A stretch of DNA of 64,000 bases from Leptofilum sp041748655 (GTDB taxonomy: Bacteria; Chloroflexota; Anaerolineae; Promineifilales; Promineifilaceae): assembly GCA_041748655.1 (NCBI GenBank), contig JBGTCV010000007.1:47874-111873 (forward strand), read 5' to 3'. The notes under the pieces were generated by a model. That model had not been told where the DNA came from and made no database searches. It was given only the letters and a program-made list of their open reading frames with translations. This document shows positions 17,501 to 23,495 of this stretch, piece by piece. Within the stretch, counting starts at the first letter, position 1. Each line of letters opens with the position of its first letter. The position numbers were made by a program, and so were the translations under genes.

Positions 17501-20159
17501 ATATTGGCTGAACCGGCGGGGCGGCATTTTTGTGCTGCGCGAGGATCAGATGAGCCTGGCCGACCGGATTCTGCTGAGAACGACGGCGCGGGTGCTGTTG
17601 AGCGGCTCAGAAGGGACATTGGCACAGCAGTTGGCGAATTTACTCGCCCAACCCATCCCGCTGCCCGCCTTTACCGCCATGCAAAGTTCCGCCGTTTCCC
17701 CACCCCCCACGCCGCCCCTGCCCCGCCCCACCGACTGGCAGTTCGACAATGGCCTGGGCGGATTTAGCGCCGACGGCCAGGAATACCAGATTTACCTGCT
17801 GCCGGGCGCAGCCACCCCCACCCCCTGGAGCAACGTCATCGCCAATGAGACCGTCGGCTTTCTGGTGTCGGAAACGGGCGGCGGCTACACCTGGGCGGTG
17901 AACAGCGGCGAAAACCGGCTCACCGCCTGGCGCAATGACCCGGTCAGCGACCTCCCGGCGGAAGCGTTGTATCTACGTGATGAAGAAACGGCCGAACTCT
18001 GGTCACCGACGCCGCAACCGGTGCCGGCCGACGCCCCCTATCTGGTACGGCACGGGGCCGGTTACACCACCTTCCAGCATCATAGTCACGGCCTCAAACA
18101 GCAAACGCGCCTTTTTGTCAGCCCGACGGATCCCATCAAGGTGATCCAGGTGCGGCTGGAAAACGCCTGGGACCGACCGCGCCGCCTCACCCTGACGCTG
18201 TATGCCGAATGGGTGTTGGGCACAAACCGCGAAAGCAGCCAGCCCTATCTCATCCCCAGCTACGACCAGGAACGGTTTGCCCTGCTGGCCCGCAACCCGT
18301 ACAACGCCGAGTTTGGCGAGCGCGTTGCCTTTGTCGCCGCCTCCAGACAGCCGCACGGCTTCACCGCCGACCGGGCCGAATTTATCGGCCGTTTGGGCGA
18401 TCTCAGCCAGCCCGCCGCGCTGGGGCGGATCGGCCTGAACAATCAGGTGGTCGCCGGGTTAGATAGCTGCGCCGTCCTTCAACTCCATATCGACCTGCCG
18501 CCGGGCGGCAGCGAAGAGGTCTGCTTCTTCGTGGGTCAGGGGGTGAATCAGGACGAAACCGTCTCTCTGTTGCAGCAGTTCCAGCAGGTGGGGCGGGTAA
18601 CGGCCGTTTGGCAAGCCGTCCAGACATTATGGGATGAGCTGTTAGGGGCCGTCACAGTAGATACGCCCGACCCGGCCATGAATTTACTGCTCAACCGCTG
18701 GCTGCTCTACCAGACGGTGGCCTGCCGCTTGTGGGGGCGTTCGGCGCTGTACCAGTCCAGCGGCGCTTACGGTTTCCGCGACCAACTTCAGGACGTGATG
18801 GCCCTGCTCCACACCCGGCCCGATCTGGCCCGCGACCATATTTTGCGCGCCGCACAGCATCAGTTTGCGGACGGCGACGTGCTGCACTGGTGGCATCCAC
18901 CCAGCGGGCGCGGCGTACGCACGCGCATCAGCGACGATCTGCTCTGGCTGCCCTACGTCACCGCCCATTACGTGGCCGTGACTGGTGACGAAACGATTTT
19001 GCAGGCAGAGCTCCCATTCCTGATGGGCACGCCCCTAAATCCAGAGGAAGAGGAACGGTACGGCTGGTATGAAACGACAACCGAGCGGTATTCACTGCTG
19101 GAACATTGCCGCCGCGCCTTGCACAAGGGCTCAACGGCCGGGCAGCATGGCCTGCCGCTGAGCGGCGGCGGCGATTGGAACGACGGCCTGAACCGGGTAG
19201 GCATTGCCGGGCGTGGCGAGAGCGTCTGGTTGGGCTGGTTCCTGTACAAGACGCTGCATGATTTTGCGGATTTGTGTGAGCGGGTGGGGGAAGGAGGTGC
19301 GGCCGTTTACCGCCAACAAGCCGCCGCTTACCAGCAAGCCCTGGAAAAACATGGCTGGGATGGGGAATGGTATCGCCGCGCCTACGACGATGACGGCGTG
19401 CCAATCGGTTCGGCCCAAAATCAGGAAGCGCAGATTGACGCCATTGCTCAATCCTGGGCCGTCCTTTCCGGCGCGGCCGAGCCGCAGCGGGCGCGGCAGG
19501 CGATGCAGTCGGCCTATGAGCGGCTGGTGCTGGAGCGAGAGCGGCTCATTTTGCTGCTCACGCCCCCCTTCGACAAAACGGCCCGCGACCCCGGCTATAT
19601 CAAAGGCTACCTGCCGGGCATTCGGGAAAATGGGGGACAATACAGCCATGCGGCCGTCTGGACCATTTGGGCCTTCGCCCGGCTTGGGGAAGGGGATGTG
19701 GCCCACGCTCTGTTTGACCTGATCAATCCCATCACCCACGCCGACACGCCGGAGAAGGTCGGCCGCTACAAAGTGGAGCCGTATGTGTTGGCCGCCGATG
19801 TCTATGGCGTGCCGCCGAACCTGGGGCGCGGCGGCTGGACCTGGTACACCGGTTCCAGCGGCTGGCTGTACCGGCTGGGGGTGGAAGGGATTTTGGGCTT
19901 ATGCCGAGTGGGGCAAACGCTGGTGATTGAGCCGTGTATTCCTCAGGGGTGGGAAGCGTATAGGATGGTGTATCGGTACGGCCGTTCCACCTATCACATC
20001 CACGTCAAAAATCCGGCCGGGGTCCAGCAGGGGGTCGCGGAGGTCTGGCTGGATGGGGAGCGTTTACCCGGCCGACAAATCCCGCTGCAAGATGATGGAC
20101 AAAGCCATCAGGTGGTGGTGTTGTTAAGCCCCAATCAGATGGATGATGTAGCCTTCTAA
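11433..20159 (+). CDS. Cyclic beta-glucan synthase-like protein (GT84-glycoamylase-GH94)
   Basis: This 2908-residue protein matches NdvB/ChvB-type cyclic beta-1,2-glucan synthases. Two membrane helices lie near residues 350-420. A GT84 glycosyltransferase core follows, with DADTILPREG near 576 and QRWVRGDW near 722. Several more helices span about 770-940. A glycoamylase-like domain (GISESGFYTF, about 1375-1540) and two long beta-sandwich/GH94 halves come next, with the catalytic GGGDWNDGLN near 2578. In known enzymes GT84 polymerises glucose and the GH94 part trims chain length by phosphorolysis. The start is uncertain: GTG 11433 overlaps the UspA gene, and later TTG starts are possible. About 27 residues near 1784-1810 come from an in-frame dispersed repeat (16779-16860). 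Confidence 0.9.
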   Translation: MPPGHRARLREGKLLPTPTTLIEAFPPSPTQPAPTEVFSRLEQTARRLAAGHQAILYAPRARHLLQRLPQQAKLLQIGYQTFRTSTAEALAFSYAAEWLLDNFYVVQQTLLQIEEDLSPDFYRNLPRLNSGAPLQDYPRIYDLARQLLITETCQLDLERIHKFVWAYQAVTPLTMGELWALPIMLRLVLLESMAQAIGRLASLVPETDTLPLALQCNHTVNDTDVVANCIPSLRLLAGEDWLIFFEQISQVEQILRKDPAGVYAQMDFETRDRYRKVVERVARATNQAEIVVAQTAVSLSHRAQNNHENADSPTHHVGYYLLADGLSQLEHKTGHQPQGLIRWRRALAPYATPLYLGSVSLLTLIIALPFIAYAFRNGTGWLVAAAVFFTLIPAISTAVTLVNWLVTHLISPSVLPKLDFLQNGVPAECRTVVVIPTLLTHPAEVDSLLKQLEMHYLRNPDPHLSFALLTDFADADTATAKTAFGPETSRAAADTLLLGQTQNGIEALNQRYAGQPFYFFHRHRQWNPRENTWMGWERKRGKLHEFNQLLRGHSQTSYTIQIGNLDILPQIQYIITLDADTILPREGANRLIGTLAHPLNRAQFDPRSGKVAAGYTILQPRTEIQSTSANRSFFTRIFAGDSGLDLYTLAVSDVYQDLFGEGSYVGKGIYHIDAFERSLAGRIPENTLLSHDLFEGIYGRAGLVTDIVLYEQYPAHYFTSVRRAQRWVRGDWQLLPWLMPWTPKVSSPSRPGKRFVRNDLSIMGRWKIADNLRRSLLSPMLILLFVAGWLWLPGSPLVWTLLGVLTPAAPLLTTIVAAVLQAFGGASWAEVIRPLHDSTIRWLLFLTFLPYETLLTVIAIGATLWRLLVSRRNLLQWTTAASTERRFGKEAEQTAVSRQLFLSILLAFTLAGLVYWVNPTALPTALPLLFVWAIGPQIAQWISQPNGRSIPPLLPDQRQELHTLARRTWLFFEEFVGPDDNWLPPDHFQESPRGVIAHRTSPTNIGLYLLSVLGAYDLGYISPVTLTLRLRSTFDTLNRLDRYRGHFLNWIDTRNLAPLPPSYVSTVDSGNLAGCLLALKQGCLTLPQQPAWRWQRWQGLLDTLAVLSEALDGEGVATACHQHLAQMRQQVIAVQHQPEQWGGLLLHLLAHEQPALSNHLMALVEAGHAIEAHKIHTWRVYADRISHHLQGMQRELSNLLPWVLPFSQPPSFFTQSADPAIQAAWQNLLTALPLTPRLDEIADLCAAGQTALTELQVLLPADTAADVRDWCSQMAAALPATRLLITPLLMSCAELARQANNTVSDMDFGFLFNRQRQIFHIGYNLATGRLDPNYYDLLASESRIASLIAIAQSQVPQSHWLHLGRPLTQVKEGLALLSWSGTMFEYLMPPLLMRSYEGTFLNQSYGHIVAHQIAYGKANQVPWGISESGFYTFDAGQNYQYRAFGAPGLGFKRGLADDLVITPYASILALPFQPQAVSQNMTHLTELGMMGRYGLYEALDFSPARLEFGQSSAIVHSYMAHHQGMILLALVNYLHDNAMVARFHADPHIQSVELLLQEQVPVRLPDERPSQPEESPGQLRQTAVSYPPWSVPTDTPMPLTHYLSNGRFHTLITNAGGGYSSREDAALTRWRPDTTLDNWGQWLYVQDLDNGDLWSAGLQPTAARPAHQKLLFHPHMVEFRRHEHHIALQMTITIAPEDDVEIRQINLTNDSERPRRLRLTSYAEVVLGPAAADQRHPAFANLFVESEYLPDLHALLFRRRPRSAGDKPLFLLHMLVADTNPDVGAGLVPALPLVPALGQPEGQPKGLPLQGRGYEGDRAKFLGRGRTARNPIALSGGLSQSTGATLDPIMALSQTVTIAPHTTARLAFITLATPSRRQALKWAARYQQWLMLDRAFIRARSLAEQELRQLDLTAPQLEQMQRVLSLLLYPHPARRADAATLAANSQGQPGLWAFGISGDHPILLLQLHQEADGELLLDLLRAHTYWRRRDLQIDLVILNQQESNYGQEMQGFIYHLIHRTHSEYWLNRRGGIFVLREDQMSLADRILLRTTARVLLSGSEGTLAQQLANLLAQPIPLPAFTAMQSSAVSPPPTPPLPRPTDWQFDNGLGGFSADGQEYQIYLLPGAATPTPWSNVIANETVGFLVSETGGGYTWAVNSGENRLTAWRNDPVSDLPAEALYLRDEETAELWSPTPQPVPADAPYLVRHGAGYTTFQHHSHGLKQQTRLFVSPTDPIKVIQVRLENAWDRPRRLTLTLYAEWVLGTNRESSQPYLIPSYDQERFALLARNPYNAEFGERVAFVAASRQPHGFTADRAEFIGRLGDLSQPAALGRIGLNNQVVAGLDSCAVLQLHIDLPPGGSEEVCFFVGQGVNQDETVSLLQQFQQVGRVTAVWQAVQTLWDELLGAVTVDTPDPAMNLLLNRWLLYQTVACRLWGRSALYQSSGAYGFRDQLQDVMALLHTRPDLARDHILRAAQHQFADGDVLHWWHPPSGRGVRTRISDDLLWLPYVTAHYVAVTGDETILQAELPFLMGTPLNPEEEERYGWYETTTERYSLLEHCRRALHKGSTAGQHGLPLSGGGDWNDGLNRVGIAGRGESVWLGWFLYKTLHDFADLCERVGEGGAAVYRQQAAAYQQALEKHGWDGEWYRRAYDDDGVPIGSAQNQEAQIDAIAQSWAVLSGAAEPQRARQAMQSAYERLVLERERLILLLTPPFDKTARDPGYIKGYLPGIRENGGQYSHAAVWTIWAFARLGEGDVAHALFDLINPITHADTPEKVGRYKVEPYVLAADVYGVPPNLGRGGWTWYTGSSGWLYRLGVEGILGLCRVGQTLVIEPCIPQGWEAYRMVYRYGRSTYHIHVKNPAGVQQGVAEVWLDGERLPGRQIPLQDDGQSHQVVVLLSPNQMDDVAF
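16779..16860 (+). repeat. GTAGGGGC...GCCCCTAC repeat inside glucan synthase gene
   Basis: The 82-bp segment is bounded by GTAGGGGC and GCCCCTAC. It contains internal direct repeats (TTGTGCCTGCCC / CTCGTGCCTGCCC; CAGAAGGGCAAC / CAAAAGGGTTGC). It encodes the Gly/Pro/Leu-rich GAGLVPALPLVPALG stretch within an otherwise conserved domain. It resembles an intergenic hairpin repeat that has inserted without breaking the frame. Confidence 0.65.
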
Positions 20160-20254
20160 CGTCTGCTTGAGTGGCGGGGGGGAGTGGCTGCTTTCGGTTT
20201 CACAAACTGCATAAAAACGATCTCGTCCGTCCGCTCCAAACCATGTTGTTAGCC
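20154..20254 (-). other. attC-like site at distal end of cassette array
   Basis: On the minus strand GGCTAAC (20254-20248) opens the site, followed by a TTTGGAG box and GCGGACGG. The far end reads GCGG, then CTCAAG and GTTAGAA (20160-20154). Outer boxes and inner boxes are imperfect inverted repeats, as in integron attC sites (RYYYAAC...GTTRRRY). It begins 19 nt after the methyltransferase stop. Its far end coincides with the stop codon of the glucan-synthase gene. Length (101 bp) is within the attC range. The distal GTTRRRY box fits poorly, so this is a moderate-confidence call. Confidence 0.4.
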
Positions 20255-20272
20255 CACTACTTGCAAATTACA

Positions 20273-21556
20273 CTAAAAAAGTGGGAGTTGTTTTCCTCTA
20301 TTTGGAGACGTACCAAAAAAGTCTGGTACGTATTCTCTACTTTCTTTCCACGTCGCGTAAACACAATACTCGAACAGCTCCTTCTTGCTGTTTCGCTTTC
20401 TAACCACCCTGTTGCCAACGTTTGTGAATCCAAGAGATTTCAAGGAGTCTTCAAGTAGCTTTTCCGTGTGAACTTGCACGCCATAGAAACTGGAATTGCC
20501 CACAATATAAGTAAGTACCGCACCTGTTTGAAGACTCGTTCGCAAGTTTTGAAGATGCAGGTGCATATCATGAAAATACTTCCATACATAATTTGCCATT
20601 AGCAACGCATTCTTTTCCTCAGTTTCAAGAATTTGCGAAACAACTAACTGCAAAGATTTGGGAAGTAAAATTCCATTTGACTCCCAATCTTTAAGTCTGC
20701 TAGTAGCAACTCCCCATGTCCCACCTATCGCTTTCCAGTCAAGCTCGCCAGCTTCACGGGCGGTGTCAAGAAATTTTGCCCAATACATGTAAGGGCGTAG
20801 CTCTCGAATATAACTTATTCGGTTTGGGTAAGGTGGGGATGTGACAACATGAGAATATTTCACGTTATCAAGAGAAACAGGCTGCCGTGAATCCACAAAG
20901 TGAACTGATACAGGGGAAGCAAGTGTTTCAGTCGCGCTCTGGACTATTGCATCAATGATTTTTAAGTATAGTTCTTGAATCTCTTCAACCTCAAATGTTG
21001 TTACGTCATCATGAAACGACATAGACACATGGTTGAATGCGGCCGAAGAAGTTTCAACAACTAAGCGACAAAAAGAAATCCATGCTAAGGATGAAACATC
21101 ATTATCTTTTGGCTCGCCAAACTGATTGACAAGGGCCTGACGGAGAGCACCAAGAGCTTTGAGCGTATGTATACACCACCACCTTGTAATGTTATGTATA
21201 TCTGGTAACCAGTTTTCTTCATCAACAAGGTCTTTACATGCGGTAAGGGCTTTATCAACCCCCATCCTTAGCTTCGCCAATTCTCCTTTAGAATAGTCTC
21301 GGCATTTCGCATTACCAAACCAGATAAGAAAAGGGTTTATGTCAAAACAGTGTGCAGATATTCCATGTTCAGCGGCAACAAGACCAGTTGTTGCGGTTCC
21401 CGAAAATGGATCAAGAATGAAAGCGCCTTCAGGAATATGATTGATAATTTCTTCAACTAGCTTGACAGAATAGGCAGGGGTTAGCCGTAACCAACCATGC
21501 CGACCAAGTTTCTTATTGTACTTAAACGTATAATCTGCACGTTGCTTAACAAACAT
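20273..21556 (-). CDS. DNA methyltransferase of a restriction-modification pair
   Basis: This 427-residue protein carries the S-adenosylmethionine-binding motif I (ILDPFSGTATTGL, residue 49 on) and the catalytic motif IV TSPPY (near residue 235). The TSPPY form is typical of N4-cytosine methyltransferases, though some adenine enzymes use related motifs. The order is motif I before motif IV. It lies 5 nt downstream of a probable restriction endonuclease gene on the same strand, so it should protect host DNA at the endonuclease site. The gene is visibly AT-richer than its neighbours and contains no ACGGCCGT palindrome, signs of transfer. Recognition sequence is unknown. Confidence 0.88.
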   Translation of the reverse strand: MFVKQRADYTFKYNKKLGRHGWLRLTPAYSVKLVEEIINHIPEGAFILDPFSGTATTGLVAAEHGISAHCFDINPFLIWFGNAKCRDYSKGELAKLRMGVDKALTACKDLVDEENWLPDIHNITRWWCIHTLKALGALRQALVNQFGEPKDNDVSSLAWISFCRLVVETSSAAFNHVSMSFHDDVTTFEVEEIQELYLKIIDAIVQSATETLASPVSVHFVDSRQPVSLDNVKYSHVVTSPPYPNRISYIRELRPYMYWAKFLDTAREAGELDWKAIGGTWGVATSRLKDWESNGILLPKSLQLVVSQILETEEKNALLMANYVWKYFHDMHLHLQNLRTSLQTGAVLTYIVGNSSFYGVQVHTEKLLEDSLKSLGFTNVGNRVVRKRNSKKELFEYCVYATWKESREYVPDFFGTSPNRGKQLPLF

Positions 21557-21561
21557 ATCTA

Positions 21562-22362
21562 CTACTCAGCGCTCAATAGTGTTTCGAGTACGTCATGGAT
21601 TTCTTTCTTGATTTCTTTTGTGTTGTTTTTGAAAAAGTGTGCCAGATCAAAACCAAGAATTTGGTCACAGAAGGCATAGAGGGACGTTTTGTCGTTGCCA
21701 TTCGTTGTTCCAACAAGAATCCCACAGCGATTATTCCGATATCTCAAGACAATATCCATATCAATCTGTGAAGAAAAAATTGCGAACACGGGAAGATAAT
21801 TATTTGCCCATGCTACGGTTGCATTGTCAATGTCTGCATTTTGCCGCTTGGAATCTTTGCTTTTATAGCCCTGACGCACCTCAAAAACAATGCCATTAGC
21901 TGGTTCAGCAACTTCGCCCAAGTCCGAACAGTAGTCTTTGATCCATTGCTTGATATTGTTTTTCACTGTTTGGTTATTTATTTCAGCAAGTTCAAGTCTG
22001 CCATCAAGAGACAGCTTTTTCGTGCTACCCGAGCGAGTCTTTGTCGTGTATGACCATGTTGCATACTTGGGGTCTGTGTAACCAGTTGCGTCTACCAATA
22101 CTGCGCGGAATAGACGTTCACACCCAATGCCAATTTGCCTATACACAGAGGTCATTCCACCCGCTGCACGGTGTGCCGCATACATAAGATCCGTGTCAAG
22201 TCCTACCCATGCGTAAAAAGGATCCGACCCATATAATACCTTGAAATTAGCCAGAGAAAGACCCTTATCACTGTTACCTTGACCAAACTTCGGCCTATAG
22301 GTTTTGCATTTTTTGATGGGTGCAAGGAAAGTTTTTAAGTAATGTTTTTCTGCGTTGTTCAC
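21562..22362 (-). CDS. Probable type II restriction endonuclease
   Basis: The protein has 266 residues from a GTG start behind GAGGAC. The segment FEVRQGYKSKDSKRQNADI, followed by AWANNYLPVFAIFSSQ and IVLRYR, looks like a PD-(D/E)xK-type or related nuclease core, with Glu and Lys placed to bind metal. I cannot name the family. The main evidence is context: immediately upstream of a TSPPY methyltransferase with a 5-nt gap, same strand, same AT-rich composition. As the first gene after an attC-like site it appears to start a gene cassette that holds both enzymes. Confidence 0.65.
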   Translation of the reverse strand: MNNAEKHYLKTFLAPIKKCKTYRPKFGQGNSDKGLSLANFKVLYGSDPFYAWVGLDTDLMYAAHRAAGGMTSVYRQIGIGCERLFRAVLVDATGYTDPKYATWSYTTKTRSGSTKKLSLDGRLELAEINNQTVKNNIKQWIKDYCSDLGEVAEPANGIVFEVRQGYKSKDSKRQNADIDNATVAWANNYLPVFAIFSSQIDMDIVLRYRNNRCGILVGTTNGNDKTSLYAFCDQILGFDLAHFFKNNTKEIKKEIHDVLETLLSAE

Positions 22363-22389
22363 ATTGTCCTCAGATATGCTTTGTTTATG

Positions 22390-22458
22390 GGCTAACGAAT
22401 AAGGCTTTATACGGTGCCAAGCTTGCGGAGCCGCCGCATGAATCCTTGTTTGTTAGGC
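22390..22458 (-). other. attC-like recombination site between cassettes
   Basis: On the minus strand the site reads GCCTAAC (22458-22452), an ACAAGG inner box, a central GCGGCGGCTCCGC hairpin, a GCCTTAT inner box and GTTAGCC (22396-22390). Outer and inner boxes are inverted repeats (13 of 17 positions match), and the total length is 69 bp. This is the layout of integron attC sites. The stop codon of higA lies inside the first core box, as is common for cassette genes. The second core has one mismatch to GTTRRRY. Confidence 0.6.
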
Positions 22459-22743
22459 GGCTAAAAGTCTTTCTACTTTAAGCGCTGTTTGATTCTGTCT
22501 GGCACGCCACAGGTCATACTGCATTTGCTGGTCAAGCCAGCTCTCAGCCGAAGTGTCAAAAGCCATTGAAAGCCGAATGGCCATTTCTGGACTGATACCC
22601 GCTCGCCCATTCAAAATTGACGATAACGTCTTGCGACTCACGCCAAGCGCCTCTGCTGCTCTCGTTACTGTAAGCCCCAACGGTTCTAAACACAGTTCTT
22701 TGATTACTTCTCCAGGATGGGGTGGATTATACATTTGCATCAT
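22453..22743 (-). CDS. higA: HigA-family antitoxin (helix-turn-helix)
   Basis: The protein has 96 residues from ATG 22743, chosen because GAGGTG lies 7 nt upstream; a longer frame to 22800 would run through the toxin remnant. It shows the HigA/VapI pattern: NPPHPGEVIKELCLEPLGLTVTRAAEALGVSRKTLSSILNG, then ISPEMAIRLSMAFDTSAESWLDQQMQYDLW. HigA binds the HigB RNase and represses the higBA promoter. Here the toxin gene upstream is internally deleted, leaving an antitoxin that has only its DNA-binding role or nothing to neutralise locally. The stop lies within the attC-like site. Confidence 0.88.
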   Translation of the reverse strand: MMQMYNPPHPGEVIKELCLEPLGLTVTRAAEALGVSRKTLSSILNGRAGISPEMAIRLSMAFDTSAESWLDQQMQYDLWRARQNQTALKVERLLAA

Positions 22744-22753
22744 TTCAATCACC

Positions 22754-22847
22754 TCAATGGTAGTCCTCATAATTGACAATGGTTGCATCTGGGCCATCAA
22801 AATAAGAAGAACTTTTCCAGACCTTTATGCTTGAAATCCTTGATCAC
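22754..22847 (-). pseudogene. higB: higB toxin remnant, internally deleted and frameshifted
   Basis: A GTG at 22847 (or 22853) opens VIKDFKHKGLEKFF, a match to the HigB N-terminus (compare IKSFKHKGLxxFF in family members). The frame then breaks. In the next frame FDGPDATIVNYEDYH followed by TGA (22756-22754) matches the HigB C-terminus (..DGxAYxxxYxDYH). HigB is usually about 92 residues; only about 30 remain, so roughly 60 codons including the RNase core are gone. Stop-to-higA spacing (10 nt) is that of an intact higBA operon. Confidence 0.75.
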
Positions 22848-22860
22848 GATCACAAGTGTA

Positions 22861-22878
22861 ACCCATAACGTTACGGGT
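22861..22878. promoter_or_regulatory. Near-palindrome ACCCATAACGTTACGGGT
   Basis: An 18-bp near-palindrome (16 of 18 positions) sits just upstream of the higB remnant. It could be the HigA operator, or the attI/cassette junction, since it contains a GTTA core. Both ideas are inference. Confidence 0.35.
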
Positions 22879-22928
22879 AGCAAGTCGTAAGGATATTCGG
22901 TTTCTTGGGACAAGAGGAGGTGTGGATC

Positions 22929-22967
22929 ATGGTTCAAAAACCAAAGCTGTTAGATGGCATCGGATAA
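22929..22967 (+). pseudogene. Possible integron integrase N-terminal remnant
   Basis: A GAGGAGGTG site precedes ATG 22929, which opens MVQKPKLLDGIG and then a stop. Integron integrases often begin with a very similar KPKLLDQVR stretch. Orientation is opposite to the cassettes, as intI should be. Only 12 residues support this, so the call is tentative. Confidence 0.3.
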
Positions 22968-22986
22968 CAATTGGCAAAAAGGTGGC

Positions 22987-23006
22987 CGCGTAACGGCCGT
23001 TACGCG
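22987..23006. repeat. Perfect 20-bp palindrome around ACGGCCGT
   Basis: CGCGTAACGGCCGTTACGCG is fully self-complementary. It is the longest perfect palindrome around the abundant ACGGCCGT core that I noticed in the window. It lies in the 642-bp gene-free stretch between the integrase-like remnant and the CheB-CheR gene. Confidence 0.7.
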
Positions 23007-23110
23007 AGCAGGTAGGTGGGAATGGTACGGCCGTTTCCCATCACCACCGCCCCATCCCTCCACACCTACAATCCCCGCCAACCATCTGACTGAACCACTC
23101 TGCACTTCAT

Positions 23111-23154
23111 CTCCCCCAACTGGCGGAGATAAAAATCCGCTGACCAGGCGATGT
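23111..23154 (+). repeat. Dispersed hairpin repeat, copy 2
   Basis: This segment repeats 3657-3700 with a handful of changes (CTCCCCCAACTGG, then GGAGAT, then CTGACCAG and CGATG). It is intergenic. Confidence 0.6.
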
Positions 23155-23204
23155 CGGCCGTGAGCGTTGGCTGTAACATTAATCAGAGACAGGGTCTTTG
23201 TCTT

Positions 23205-23267
23205 GTTTTTGAAGCTGTTTGTATTGTTATTGAAGCTATTTGTATTGTTATTGAAGCCATCTGAATA
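23205..23267 (+). repeat. Three tandem 21-bp repeats
   Basis: Three units of 21 bp (GTTATTGAAGCTATTTGTATT and variants) lie end to end at 23205-23225, 23226-23246 and 23247-23267. Unit 3 differs most. They lie about 230 bp upstream of the CheB-CheR gene. The 21-bp period (two helical turns) would suit cooperative protein binding, but that is inference. Confidence 0.7.
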
Positions 23268-23295
23268 ATGAGTATTGTAAGATATTGTGGAGCGC

Positions 23296-23328
23296 AGACC
23301 TGGCAGGTTTTGCTAACCTGTCAGGTCT
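23296..23328 (+). terminator. CCTGGCAGG-type hairpin, copy 2
   Basis: AGACCTGGCAGGTT (23296-23309) pairs with 23315-23328 with one mismatch. It is the same family as the hairpin at 5051-5086. Upstream of it no gene ends nearby on the plus strand, so here it is more likely a dispersed repeat than a working terminator. Confidence 0.5.
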
Positions 23329-23495
23329 CTGTGCCTTGTTCATGTATAATAGCGGAATTACCTGGTAGCCAGCAATGTAACATATCCACCTGCGTCCCTT
23401 TAGCCAATAGACCTGACCCTATTGCCAGATGAAGAGATGCCACGGCAGTAGAGAAAACGAGACACAGGTTAACACCGTTAACGTGGAGAAGGAAT

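Noticed and set aside
18958..19739. Long minus-strand frames inside the glucan synthase gene
   Set aside because: They are shadows of a GC-rich coding region; their translations are Arg/Pro-rich with no domain pattern.
20171..20458. 95-codon plus-strand frame over the methyltransferase 3' end
   Set aside because: It overlaps the attC-like site and the methyltransferase in the opposite strand and has no ribosome-binding site.
22954..23163. 69-codon frame after the integrase-like remnant
   Set aside because: Its end is encoded by the dispersed repeat also seen at 3657-3700, and its proline-rich start spans ACGGCCGT palindromes; not protein-like.
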